In this document: positions 1-8,829 of the stretch, one piece after another
Position numbering within the stretch: position 1 is the stretch's first letter
Layout: each line of letters opens with the position of its first letter
DNA from: Acidobacteriota bacterium
GTDB taxonomy: Bacteria > Acidobacteriota > Vicinamibacteria > Vicinamibacterales > UBA8438
Reading direction: 5' to 3'
Assembly (NCBI GenBank): GCA_026708265.1
Contig: JAPOVI010000021.1
Location: forward strand, 21,363-85,362
DNA: 64,000 nt
Notes under the pieces: generated by a model
What the model saw: the letters and a program-made list of their open reading frames with translations, nothing else
Database searches by the model: none
Told to the model about the DNA's origin: nothing
Translations under genes and position numbers: made by a program

Positions 1-829
1 GCGAGACCCGCTGGATGGCGACGCTGTCGCCGATGGTCTCGATGGCGCCGATCAGGGTCACGAACACGAACGCCGGCAGCAGCGCCCAGAAGGCGACCCC
101 GAAGTGCAGGTCCAGGCCCGGCCAGGCGCCCGCCGGCAGGCCGATCCAGCCCGCCTCGGCGACGAGTTGCGTGTCGTAGATGCCGAACCGGCCCGCGATC
201 GCGCAGCCGGCGGCGATGCCGATCACGGGAGCCCAGAGACGCACCACGCCCGTGGCGCGCAGAGTGACCCCGACCGTCACCACCAGCGTCACGGCCACGC
301 TGAGCGGTGCGGCCGATGGCGGCGCGTCCGCCGGCACGTCGGCGAGCATGCCGAACATGATCGGCATCAGCGTCACCGGGATCAGCATGATGACGGTGCC
401 GCACACAGTCGGGGTGAGTATCCGCCGCAGCAGCGACAGGCGCGTCGAGAGTGCGAACTGGAACAGGGCGGAGAGGGTGACGAGGGTCGCCAGCAGCCCC
501 GGCCCGCCCTCGACGAGGGCGGTGACGCATACCGCGATGAAGGCGGCCGAGGTGCCCATCAGCAGCACGTGCCCGGCGCCCACGCGCCCGACGCGGACCG
601 CCTGCAGTACCGTCGTGACGCCGCTGATCGCCAGCGCCGCGAAGGCCGCCCACGACAGGAAGCCCTCGCTGCCGCCCGCGGCCCGCACGACGATGGCCGG
701 CGTCAGCACGATGCCCGCCACCGTGAGCATGGCGAACTGGAAGCCGAGCCCGAGAGCGAGCGCGGGCGGAGGCCGCTCCTCGGGCTCGTACCGGACATCT
801 CGCACGCCGCCGGCGGATGTCGTGGTCAT
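1..829 (-). CDS. NCS2 (xanthine/uracil) permease, 3' part outside window
   Basis: This gene is absent from the ORF track because it runs off the left edge. Reading down from an ATG at 829 gives 276 open residues. The protein starts MTTTSAGG and continues with a hydrophilic 'RYEPEERPPP' stretch, then alternating hydrophobic segments typical of a polytopic carrier. The last visible stretch, 'TLIGAIETIGDSVAIQRVS', is the strongly conserved core motif of nucleobase:cation symporter-2 proteins, which import purines or pyrimidines across the inner membrane. About the first half to two thirds is present. Substrate cannot be told from this part. An ATG at 840 hits a stop after four codons, so 829 is the start. 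Confidence 0.85.
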   Translation of the reverse strand, partial: MTTTSAGGVRDVRYEPEERPPPALALGLGFQFAMLTVAGIVLTPAIVVRAAGGSEGFLSWAAFAALAISGVTTVLQAVRVGRVGAGHVLLMGTSAAFIAVCVTALVEGGPGLLATLVTLSALFQFALSTRLSLLRRILTPTVCGTVIMLIPVTLMPIMFGMLADVPADAPPSAAPLSVAVTLVVTVGVTLRATGVVRLWAPVIGIAAGCAIAGRFGIYDTQLVAEAGWIGLPAGAWPGLDLHFGVAFWALLPAFVFVTLIGAIETIGDSVAIQRVS

Positions 830-1007
830 GTCGTGGTCATGTCGGCAGTGTCGCGTCCCCTGCGGGGAAACGCGCGGATCCTACCGCACGCCGGTTCGGA
901 GGCGCCTACCCTCGCACGGGATCCCAGCCGGGCATGACTCGCCCCGGCCGGCACGCGGGCCGCGCCCCGGCCGGCGGCGCCGCGAATCGACCGGCGGCCG
1001 GCGGCCG

Positions 1008-1475
1008 CTACGCGAGGGATTCCAGGTACGCGGCGAACTGCTCGTTGTAGAGCGCGCCGGGGCGGCGGGCGCGGATCTGCGCCACGACCTGCCGCCCGGG
1101 CATGCCCAGCTTGTGAAGGATGAGGCCGGCGACGAGGGCCGAGCGGTTGAAGCCCATGCCGCAGTGCGAGAGCACGCGGTGGCCCTGTCCGACGAGCACG
1201 GCGCCGAGCGTGGCGACGGCGTCGGTCCGGGTCGGCTCGGGCAGCGCCTCGTCGAGGATCGGGTAGTAGACGTAGAGGATCTCGTGGGGCTCGGTGGGGA
1301 CGCCGACGTCGAGCCCGCCCTCGAGGTCGATCACGGTGTCGATGCCCCGGTCGGCGACCACCTTCCAGTCGTGGATGACGGGGGAGATGAAGAGCAGGCC
1401 GGCGTTGTCCACCTGTGCGATCTCCATCAGTCCCGCGGGGAGCTCGACCGCCGGCGCCTTCACCGTGTCCGCCAT
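1008..1475 (-). CDS. Dual-specificity protein phosphatase-like protein
   Basis: 155 residues, cytoplasmic, with no signal peptide. The cysteine-phosphatase loop 'HCGMGFNRS' lies at residues 104-112 (Cys105, Arg111) and matches HCxxGxxRS. Asp75 in 'PILDEALPEP' sits where the general acid of dual-specificity phosphatases is expected. The start lies only 4 bp after the stop of the PQQ-type gene, so the two are probably co-transcribed and translationally coupled. Its target is unknown. The family removes phosphate from Ser/Thr/Tyr residues or from other phosphate monoesters. Confidence 0.8.
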   Translation of the reverse strand: MADTVKAPAVELPAGLMEIAQVDNAGLLFISPVIHDWKVVADRGIDTVIDLEGGLDVGVPTEPHEILYVYYPILDEALPEPTRTDAVATLGAVLVGQGHRVLSHCGMGFNRSALVAGLILHKLGMPGRQVVAQIRARRPGALYNEQFAAYLESLA

Positions 1476-1479
1476 CCGC

Positions 1480-3176
1480 TCAGCCGCCGTACATCACGAA
1501 CGCGTAGAGCCGCTCGCCCACCGCCACCAGGACGTGCTGCCGCCCGTCCACCAGGTAGGTCTGCGGGGCGTTCGAGATGTCCCCGATGCGCGTGTGCCAC
1601 AGCAGGTCGCCGCCCGCCGCGTCGAACGCCACGAAGTTGCCGCTCCCGTCTCCGGTGAAGACCACGCCGCCGGCCGTGGTCAGGACGCCCGACCCGCCCC
1701 CGCCGCCCGGCGGCCACGGGTGGCGCCAGACGGTCTCGCCGGTCCGGTAGTCGATGGCGGAGAAGGCGTTGCCGCCGGACCCGACCACCACCCGGTCCTT
1801 GCCGCCGAGCCCCATCGAGCCGCGCGGGTCGGGATCGGTCAGGTAGAGCAGGTTGAAGCCGTTGTTCTCCTGCGTGTAGAAGAGCCCGGTGTCCGGGTTG
1901 AAGGCCGGCGGCTGCCAGTTGGTGACGCCCCCCTCGACGGGCGAGACGAGCGCCCCGGGAATGGTCGCCTCTTTCCGCGGATCGGGGTTCGGCGACCCGC
2001 TCTCGCGCACGTGGCTGGCCCAGTTGGCGGTGGCCCCGTAGCGGCTCGTCGCGACGTGCTCGCCGGTGACGCGGTCGACGGTGAAGAAGTAGCCGTTGCG
2101 CGCCGCCGTCGAAACCAGCTTCCGCGGCTCGCCGTCGATGACGCCGTCGATCAGGATCGGCGTCTGGGCCGAGTCCCAGTCGTGCGTGTCGTGCGGCGAG
2201 GTCTGGAAGTACCACGCCATCTCGCCGGTGTCGACGTCGACCGCGATGAGCGTGCAGGTGAACAGGTTGTCGCCGGGGCGGGCCACGCCGGTGTAGCCGG
2301 GCGTCGGGTTGCCGGTGCCGAAGATGTAGTAGTTCGTCTCCGGGTCGTAGACCCCCGGCACCCAGACCTGCCCGCCGCCGTGCGACGCGGCGTCGAGGCT
2401 CGGCCAGGTGTCGAGCCCGGGGTCGCCCGGCTTCATCGGGACCGTGTAGAAGATCCACTGCCGCTCGCCCGTCCGCGGATCGAACGACTGCAGGAAGCCG
2501 GGAGCGTCGAGGTCGTTGCCGGTCCCGGCCAGCACGTGGTCGCCGACCACGATCGGCGCCATGGTCGAGAAGTACTGGTCCTCGAAGGTGGCGATCTCGA
2601 CGTGCCAGCGCTCCTTCCCGGTCCGCGCGTCGAGCGAGACCAGGTAGTTGTCCGGGGTCTCGAAGAACAGCGCGTCCCGCCAGAGCGCCGCGCCGCGGTT
2701 GCCGATGTGGATGCTGCCGCGCGTCTTCCAGAAGTAGTGCCAGATCGTGCTCCCGTCGCGCGCGTCGAGGGCCCAGACGTGGTCCGGCGCGGTCACGTAG
2801 AGCACGTCGTCCACCTGCAGGATGGCGCCCTTGATGCGCTGGCGGCCGATGGCGAAGTCGCCCGTCCCTTCGCCCCCGGTGAACGTGGGGGCGCGGGGCC
2901 CGTCGAGGGGCGGCATGCCGGTCGCGAGCTCGCGCGTCCAGGCCAGCGTCAGGTGCTGCACGGTCTGGGTCGTCAACTGCCGCAGGAGGCTGTAGCGCCG
3001 GCCCGTGTAGTCGCCCGAGTGGTCGGCCACGCCGCTTCGAGCGGTTCGGCCAGCGTCGCGGGATCCAGGCCGCCCGTCGCCTGCGCGGCGAGTGGAGCGG
3101 GCGCGACGATTACCGCCGCGGCCAGCGCCGCCGTGAGCGTCGGCGCGAGCGCCGCAGGAAGGTCCGTGCTCGTCAT
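1480..3176 (-). CDS. PQQ-dependent dehydrogenase-like beta-propeller, apparent frameshift
   Basis: Two ORFs make one gene. The upstream frame starts with an ATG at 3176 and encodes a Sec signal ('AAAVIVAPAPLAAQA') followed by 'LAEPLEAAWPT'. The main frame continues with 'HSGDYTGRRYSLL', the usual first blade of PQQ alcohol dehydrogenases, where W-P-T-x-S-G-D-Y should be continuous. One base seems to be missing near 3021-3024. The composite would be about 565 residues, a normal family size. Blade motifs include 'GAALWRDALFFETPDNYLVSLDARTGKERW' type strands and 'ARNGYFFTVDR'. There is no C-terminal haem domain, so electrons presumably go to the upstream cytochrome. Its ATG overlaps the cytochrome stop (ATGA). 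The alternative start is GTG at 3030, which gives 516 residues and no signal peptide. This may be a sequencing error, a real pseudogene or programmed slippage. Confidence 0.8.
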
Positions 3177-4075
3177 TGCAGGGTGACCAGGTACGCGGTG
3201 ACGTTGTGGATGTCGGTATCGGAGTAGACGCCGAGCAGCTCGGTGTGGCGCGCCATCGGATCCGCGATCTCCACCCGCGGCGTCCCGCCCTTACGCCGGA
3301 ACGACCGGCGCCGACCGTCGTCCGTCGTCAGCGCCACGAGGAAATCGTCGAGGCGTTCAAGGCGGCCTTCCGTGAGCGCGCCCGACGCCTCCGTCACGGT
3401 GACGCGCACGGGCGGGCGGGGTGCGCCGCCCTGTCGTCCCCGCACCCAGGTGTTCTGGAGCGTCTTCGCATCGGGAATCCGCCTCGCAATCCCCGCCAGA
3501 TCCCCGTCGGCGGCGTGGCACGATGCACAGGTCGCCTCGAAGTACGCACGACCCTCATCCGCGTCGCCCACCACGATGTCGAGCTCGATCTCGGGCCCGG
3601 CGGGCGGCCCGCCCTGCCGCGTCGACGTGGCGAGGATGCTGTGGATGAATTCGGCGACGGCGGCCGCATCGGTCTCGGAGAGCGACTGTGCGGGCATCGA
3701 CGACACGCCGGGCGTCGACTGCCCGTCCCGCAGCACGGGCCAGATCAACTCGCCCTGCCGGTCCCGCAGCACGAGCTGCGAGCGCAGCAGGTTGGGTCCC
3801 CCGAGGTCTCCGCCCCGGAGATCGATGCCGTGGCAGCCGCGGCAATGGATGCCGTAGAGCGCCTGCCCGCGCGCGATCCGCGCGGGGTCGCCGGGAGGCC
3901 GCTGCTGCGCGTCGTACGGCGCCTGGCGCCGCTCGTCCTGCGCCGCCTGCCCGGCCTCGCCCCGCGCGCTGCCGGCCGGCCCCGCGGCCGTCGATGCCCT
4001 ACCGCCGCCGACGCCTGCCCCCGCCAGCAGGAGCGCGGCTCCGACCCACGCCCCCGTCCGAACCGCCCGTTGCAT
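3173..4075 (-). CDS. Exported dihaem cytochrome c
   Basis: 300 residues from the ATG at 4075. The longer ORF-track start would bury a clear signal peptide ('GAWVGAALLLAGAGVGGG'). There are two cytochrome c domains with haem sites 'CRGCH' (Cys78, Cys81, His82) and 'CASCH' (Cys183, Cys186, His187). 'VSSMPAQSLSETDAAAVAEFIHS' is the usual distal-Met region of the first domain. The stop overlaps the ATG of the PQQ-type gene by four bases, so the two products are made together. The cytochrome is the likely periplasmic electron acceptor of the beta-propeller enzyme. Confidence 0.88.
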   Translation of the reverse strand: MQRAVRTGAWVGAALLLAGAGVGGGRASTAAGPAGSARGEAGQAAQDERRQAPYDAQQRPPGDPARIARGQALYGIHCRGCHGIDLRGGDLGGPNLLRSQLVLRDRQGELIWPVLRDGQSTPGVSSMPAQSLSETDAAAVAEFIHSILATSTRQGGPPAGPEIELDIVVGDADEGRAYFEATCASCHAADGDLAGIARRIPDAKTLQNTWVRGRQGGAPRPPVRVTVTEASGALTEGRLERLDDFLVALTTDDGRRRSFRRKGGTPRVEIADPMARHTELLGVYSDTDIHNVTAYLVTLQ

Positions 4076-4373
4076 CCCCGCGATTATGGCCGCGCGAGCA
4101 CGCGTGTCAAGCGCGGGCAAACCTCTCTCCGCGCGGCTCGCGCCACCGACGGTTTCTCGTCTTGACGCCCCCTCCTCTCTACTCCGGGGCGGGAAGTGAC
4201 GCAGGCTCCGCCCGGTTGAAGCTGGTGCAACGGTCCGGCCGACGGTGGAGGGAAGGTTACGGCGGGCGGAGGATGCAACAAGGGGTAGAATCGAAGGTCG
4301 AGTTTCGCCGACGGCCGGCGTCGCCCGCCCACGGCGGCGCCCGCCCACGGCGGCGGCCAGGCAAGGAGGAGGC
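4076..4373. other. Divergent intergenic region, cytochrome c / DUF4159
   Basis: 298 bp between two divergent genes, so it should hold both promoters. I see a -10-like TAGAAT on the plus strand at 4286-4291 and a strong AGGAGG ribosome site just before 4374. No -35 box or operator is convincing. Confidence 0.5.
4286..4291 (+). promoter_or_regulatory. Candidate -10 element (TAGAAT)
   Basis: An AT-rich hexamer in a very GC-rich background, 83 bp before the DUF4159 start. It resembles hexamers found before several other genes in this window. No -35 box is visible at normal spacing. Confidence 0.3.
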
Positions 4374-5225
4374 GTGGTCCAAGCGGTCGGTCTGGTCCGG
4401 CGGTCGTGCCGGTCCGTTCGCAGCCGCCGGTGGAAGGCGGTCGGCCCGGCCGCCGTGGTCACGCTCGGTCTGGTGGTAGCCACGGCGCTGGCGGGCGTCA
4501 CGGTCGTCTCCGCTCAGTCCCTGTTCCGCGGCCTCGGCAACTGGGGCAGCATCACGCTGCCGTATGACGCCGAGGTCACGTTCGTGCGGCTGCGCTGGAC
4601 GGAGGGGACGTTCGGGGCCCGCACCTACGGCCGCGGCTACAACATGTGGCTGCACGAGTTCCCGCGGGCCGAGCAGTACCTCATGGGGTTGCTGCGCGAC
4701 TTCACGACGGTCGACGCGAAGGTCGACGGCAGCCTGATCCTGACGCTCGACGATCCGGGCCTCTTCGAGCACCCCATCGCCCTGATGCAGGAGCCGGGCT
4801 TCTGGACGATGACGGACGAGGAGGCGGCGCGGCTGCGCGAGTACCTGCTGAAGGGCGGCTTCGTCATCTTCAACGACTTCGAGGGGCGGCAGTGGGAGAA
4901 CTTCGAGGCCCAGATGCGCCGCGTCCTGCCGGACGGGCGCTGGCTGCGGCTCGACCCCACGCACCCCATCTTCGATGCGTTCTTCCTCGTCGAGGAGATC
5001 GACCTCCCGAACCCCTACAACCACCACCTGGCCGGCCTGACGCCCGAGTTCTTCGGCCTCTTCGAGGACAACGACCCGTCCGGCCGGCTGATGTCGATCG
5101 CCAACTACAACACCAACCTGGCCGAGTACTGGCAGTCGGGCGGGACCGGGTTCTTCCCGATCGAGCCAATGAACAACGGGTTCGAGCTCGGCATCAACTA
5201 CTGGATGTACGGCCTGACCCACTGA
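4374..5225 (+). CDS. Exported DUF4159-domain protein
   Basis: 283 residues from GTG 4374, chosen because 'AGGAGG' lies just upstream. The ORF-track ATG at 4245 adds an Arg-rich, non-protein-like leader. An uncleaved or cleaved hydrophobic signal follows an Arg-rich start ('[32 protein letters not shown]'). The body carries the DUF4159 pattern: '[46 protein letters not shown]', then '[11 protein letters not shown]' and a C-terminal '[15 protein letters not shown]'. The domain has a glutamine-amidotransferase-like/flavodoxin-like fold in other proteins, but no enzymatic activity is established. It stands alone ahead of a CoA-transferase gene 10 bp downstream. Confidence 0.75.
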   Translation: MVQAVGLVRRSCRSVRSRRWKAVGPAAVVTLGLVVATALAGVTVVSAQSLFRGLGNWGSITLPYDAEVTFVRLRWTEGTFGARTYGRGYNMWLHEFPRAEQYLMGLLRDFTTVDAKVDGSLILTLDDPGLFEHPIALMQEPGFWTMTDEEAARLREYLLKGGFVIFNDFEGRQWENFEAQMRRVLPDGRWLRLDPTHPIFDAFFLVEEIDLPNPYNHHLAGLTPEFFGLFEDNDPSGRLMSIANYNTNLAEYWQSGGTGFFPIEPMNNGFELGINYWMYGLTH

Positions 5226-5235
5226 CGCGGCCCCC

Positions 5236-6432
5236 ATGGAAGCGCGGGGACCGCTGGACGGCGTCCGGGTAGTCGAGCTCGCCGGCCTCGGGCCGTGCCC
5301 GATGTGCGGCATGCTGCTGGCCGAGCTGGGCGCCGACGTCCTGCGCATCGAGCGCCTCGGACCCTCCGGCCTCGGCTTCGACCTTCCTCCCGAGGCGGAC
5401 CTGTTGAACCGGAGTCGGCCGGCGGTGGCGATCGATCTCAAACAGGATGCCGGCATCGATCTGGTGCTGGCGCTGGTGGAGCGGGCCGACGCGCTCATCG
5501 AGGGCTTCCGCCCGGGAGTGACGGAGCGCCTGGGGCTGGGACCGGAGGCGTGCGCGCGCCGCAACCGGCGGCTCGTCTACGGCCGCGTCACCGGGTGGGG
5601 CCAGGGCGGCCCGCTCGCCGGGACGGCGGGGCACGACCTCGGCTACATCGCCCTGACCGGCGCCCTGCACGCGATCGGCCGCGCCGGGCAGCCGCCGGTG
5701 CCACCCCTGAACCTCGTGGGCGACTTCGGCGGCGGCGCGCTGTACTTGGCGGTGGGGGTCCTGGCGGCGCTCGTCGAGGCGCGGGGGTCGGGCCAGGGAC
5801 AGGTGGTCGACGCCGCGATGGTCGACGGCGCCGCGTCGCTGATGACCGCCGCCTACGCCCTGCGCGCGGCGGGGCTCGCGGACGACCGCCGCGGGACGAA
5901 CGTCCTCGACGGCGGCGCCCACTTCTACGACGTCTACGAGACACGCGACGGGCGCCACCTCGCGGTGGCCGCCATCGAGCCCAAGTTCTACGCGGAGCTC
6001 CTCCGGCGGCTCGGTCTCGATCCGAAGACGCTGCCGCAGGCGCCGCGGCAGGACTGGCCCGCGCGCAAGGCGGCGCTGGCCGCCGTCTTCCGGACCCGGA
6101 CGCGCGACGAGTGGATGGCCGCGTTCGAGGGGAGCGACGCGTGCGTGGCCCCCGTCCTCGACATGGACGAGGCGCCGCGCCACCCGCACAACCGCGCGCG
6201 CGAGACGTTCGTGCGGCGCGCCGGTCGCTGGCAACCCAACGCCGCCCCCCGCTTCAGCCGCACCCCGACCCGGATCCGCAGCGACCCCGCCCCGGCCGGC
6301 TCGGAGCCGCCCGAGACGCTTCGGGCCTGGGGCATCGGCGACGGCAGCGGCGACCGGCGCGTCGACGTCGAGGCGCTGATCGCCGCCGGGGTGGTCGGCG
6401 CGCGAGCGCCCGGCCAGGAGTCTGCGCCGTAG
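5236..6432 (+). CDS. Class III CoA-transferase / alpha-methylacyl-CoA racemase family protein
   Basis: 398 residues, the normal size for the CaiB/BaiF family. The N-terminus '[35 protein letters not shown]' is the family signature. '[11 protein letters not shown]' (His133) and '[12 protein letters not shown]' (Asp163) match the two residues used for proton exchange in alpha-methylacyl-CoA racemase, so epimerisation of 2-methylacyl-CoA thioesters is favoured over CoA transfer. '[11 protein letters not shown]' carries the Asp conserved in the wider family. Cytoplasmic. It follows the DUF4159 gene by 10 bp. The last codons and stop lie inside a short dispersed repeat (see 6417-6437). Confidence 0.85.
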   Translation: MEARGPLDGVRVVELAGLGPCPMCGMLLAELGADVLRIERLGPSGLGFDLPPEADLLNRSRPAVAIDLKQDAGIDLVLALVERADALIEGFRPGVTERLGLGPEACARRNRRLVYGRVTGWGQGGPLAGTAGHDLGYIALTGALHAIGRAGQPPVPPLNLVGDFGGGALYLAVGVLAALVEARGSGQGQVVDAAMVDGAASLMTAAYALRAAGLADDRRGTNVLDGGAHFYDVYETRDGRHLAVAAIEPKFYAELLRRLGLDPKTLPQAPRQDWPARKAALAAVFRTRTRDEWMAAFEGSDACVAPVLDMDEAPRHPHNRARETFVRRAGRWQPNAAPRFSRTPTRIRSDPAPAGSEPPETLRAWGIGDGSGDRRVDVEALIAAGVVGARAPGQESAP

Positions 6433-6437
6433 AACGG
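6417..6437 (+). repeat. Dispersed 21-bp repeat, copy 1 (contains a stop codon)
   Basis: Core GGAGTCTGCGCCGTAGAAC. It encodes the end '-ESAP-stop' of the racemase-family gene. Similar copies lie at 14508, 14540 and, inverted, 51013. The copy at 51013 also supplies the end of a gene ('-ESVP-stop'). Confidence 0.45.
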
Positions 6438-6525
6438 CGCGGGCTCCCGAAGGATTGGGTTGGGCGCCGAGCGGAAGCCGCGGCGCGACCTTGCCGCCGG
6501 AGGCCGCGCCCCGCCGACGGCCCCG

Positions 6526-8829
6526 TCAGAAGCGGAAGAGACGGTTGAACTTGACGACGAAGGCCCGGTTCCGGAGGCCCGGGAAGCGGCGGGTCGTCGT
6601 GTCGCGGTCCTCGTTGTAGACGACGAAGAGCTCGCTGCCGGGCTGGTACTCCCAGCGGAAGCGGACGTTGGCCGACACGCCGTCGATGCTCGAGTTGTAC
6701 TGCACGAGGGCGCTCGTGAACATGAGCGGCGTCATCGTGTAGGTCACGCGGGTGCCGACGAGGTTGGTGGTGAACGCTCCCTCCGCGAGGTCGATCCAGT
6801 TGATCGACCACATCGGCTCCACCGAGAGCTGGTTGGTGACGCTCGCGCGCCCGCGCGTGACCGTCAGCCCGGTCTTGTGCCCGCTGTAGAAGGTCCCGTG
6901 CTCGGCGAGGACGTTCGCCGACCAGGGCCGCTGCTGCCCGAAGTCGTAGCTCGCGTTGACGGTGGCGAAGTCGTAGCCGCCCACCGGCAGCGTCACCTCC
7001 CGCGAGATGGGGAAGGGCCGGGGCAGGAACTCGTACGACCGCAGCCCCCCGACCGTGAGCACGTCGCTGTTGTCGAGCTCGATGGCGAACGACGCGAGCG
7101 TCTCGCGGGTCTCGACCTGCCCGGCGAGGTTCTCGACGTAGGCGAACGAGCCGGTCCCGACGAAGCGGCGCACCCAGTCGATGGACCGCGGGCGGGGGCT
7201 GAAGCGGAACTCGGCGAAGCTGCGGCGCATGTCCCGGCGCCGGACGAAGCCGACCTCGGGGTTGAAGGCGTCCCCCACCAGCAGGTGCTCGAGCTGCACG
7301 CCGTAGCGGTCGCCGGCGTAGTCGAGGTGCCCCCGGTAGGTGGTGTCGTTGCCCGTCCGGCCCTCGCTGCGCGTCCGCGCCCAGTGCGTGTTGATGGTCA
7401 GGTCGTCGAAGAACCCGAAGGCGCCGTCGACGCCGTACGCCGTGTTCTGGCCGCGGCCGTCGATGGCGACCGAGCGCCCCGTGAACATGGCGCCCACGCT
7501 GCTGCGCCGCAGGAGGTCGCGCCGCGCCCGCAGCACGGTGAAGCTGGTGGCGCGCGCGCCCGCGTCGGGGGCGTCCCCGGCCCGAATGTTGAGGGCGCCG
7601 AAAGTGAACGGGCCGGCCCGCCCCGTCACGCGTCCTCCGGCGTGCAACGGGACCTCGCGGAAGTCCTGCAGGCCGATGCGGCGGCTGTAGAAGAGGACCG
7701 GGGTGTCGCTGACGCCGGCGAAGCGCCCCGCGGTGGCGACGCCGCCGAAGCCGAAGATGCCCTGGTTCTCCAGGAAGAACTCGCGCTTCTCGGGGAAGAA
7801 CAGGTTGAAGCGCGTCAGGTTGATCTGCTGCTCGTCGACCTCCACCTGCGCGAAGTCCGGGTTGATGGTGAAGTCGGCCGTCACGCCCTGTGTCACCCCC
7901 AGCTTGACGTCGAGCCCGCCCGCGGCTCCCACCTCGTTCGCGAACGGCTCCGCCGTCACGGTGCTGGTCGTGAGATCGCCGATGACGTAGGGCTTGGCCT
8001 CGAAGAGCCGCGACGCGGGCGGCGCGTCGATGCCGACCAGCGTCGCCGCGAGCGACGCCCGGAAGTGGCCGCGCAGGCCCTGGGCCGCGGTCAGCGGCGT
8101 GAGGTAGGACGACTCGTTCCGCCAGCGGTTGACCCGCCGTGCCTGCACGCCCCACACCTGCGGGCCGGCGCCGCGGTAGCGCAAGGACTTGAAGGGGAGG
8201 GCCGCCTCGACCGTCCAGCCGCCGTCGAAGCGGCCGACCGAGACGTCCCACACCGGGTTCCAGTCGATGCTGATCTGCTGCTCGTTCGTCACCTGGGCGT
8301 CGATCCGACCGCCCACCGCCGACACCTCGAAGAGCACGGCGTTGCGCCGGTCGTAGAAGGTGTCGAACGACCAGGCGAAGTTGTCGTCGCGGACGATGCG
8401 GGTGTTGTCGCGCCGCATCTCGCTCGCCATGACGAGGTCGGGCCGGCTCTCCCAGCAGCGGGCGACGACGTAGACGTTCTCGTGGTCGAAGAGGATCCAG
8501 ATCTCCGTCGTCTCCGAGGCCGGCGCCCCCTCCACGGGGTCGTTCTGGACGAAGTCCGACATCGCCGGCACGCGCGCGAACACGGGCTCGTCGAGCCGGC
8601 CGTCGATGCCGAGCGGCTCGTCAATCCGCACGGCGCGGACGGTGACCCCGCCGTCCGGGCCGCGGTTGATGACGGCGGGCGGGACGGGCGGCGGTGGGCC
8701 GAACAGCCGCCCCGGCGGAAGCTGCAACCCGGCCTGGCCCCCCGCCGCGCCCGGCGCCGGCAGCCCCGCCAGTGCGGCCAGCAGCAGGAAGCCGCGGGCG
8801 GGGAGGCTCCCCGCGCGTCCACCCGTCAC
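6526..8829 (-). CDS. DUF5916 protein with N-terminal CBM9-like domain (outer-membrane type)
   Basis: 767 residues from GTG 8829. The ORF-track start at 9672 is a shadow reading through the upstream gene. A signal peptide is present ('ARGFLLLAALAGLPAPGAAGGQA'). Residues about 50-230 form the carbohydrate-binding-family-9-like module ('IDGRLDEPVFARVPAMSDFVQNDPVEGAPASETTEI', 'NFAWSFDTFYDRRNA', 'WTVEAALPFKSLRY'). The rest matches DUF5916: 'TADFTINPDFAQVEVDEQQINLTRFNLFFPEKREFFLENQGIF', then many alternating beta strands ending in Phe ('VVKFNRLFRF'), as in outer-membrane barrels. The GTG overlaps the stop of the upstream ATPase gene (GTGA). No substrate is known for the family. Confidence 0.82.
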   Translation of the reverse strand: MTGGRAGSLPARGFLLLAALAGLPAPGAAGGQAGLQLPPGRLFGPPPPVPPAVINRGPDGGVTVRAVRIDEPLGIDGRLDEPVFARVPAMSDFVQNDPVEGAPASETTEIWILFDHENVYVVARCWESRPDLVMASEMRRDNTRIVRDDNFAWSFDTFYDRRNAVLFEVSAVGGRIDAQVTNEQQISIDWNPVWDVSVGRFDGGWTVEAALPFKSLRYRGAGPQVWGVQARRVNRWRNESSYLTPLTAAQGLRGHFRASLAATLVGIDAPPASRLFEAKPYVIGDLTTSTVTAEPFANEVGAAGGLDVKLGVTQGVTADFTINPDFAQVEVDEQQINLTRFNLFFPEKREFFLENQGIFGFGGVATAGRFAGVSDTPVLFYSRRIGLQDFREVPLHAGGRVTGRAGPFTFGALNIRAGDAPDAGARATSFTVLRARRDLLRRSSVGAMFTGRSVAIDGRGQNTAYGVDGAFGFFDDLTINTHWARTRSEGRTGNDTTYRGHLDYAGDRYGVQLEHLLVGDAFNPEVGFVRRRDMRRSFAEFRFSPRPRSIDWVRRFVGTGSFAYVENLAGQVETRETLASFAIELDNSDVLTVGGLRSYEFLPRPFPISREVTLPVGGYDFATVNASYDFGQQRPWSANVLAEHGTFYSGHKTGLTVTRGRASVTNQLSVEPMWSINWIDLAEGAFTTNLVGTRVTYTMTPLMFTSALVQYNSSIDGVSANVRFRWEYQPGSELFVVYNEDRDTTTRRFPGLRNRAFVVKFNRLFRF

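Noticed and set aside
2973-3176. Independent 67-residue gene upstream of the PQQ-type ORF
   Set aside because: It is the signal peptide and first residues of the same gene, separated by an apparent one-base frameshift.
6254-8251. 665-residue minus-strand ORF
   Set aside because: Arg/Pro/Gly-rich shadow of the DUF5916 gene, with no domain or signal.
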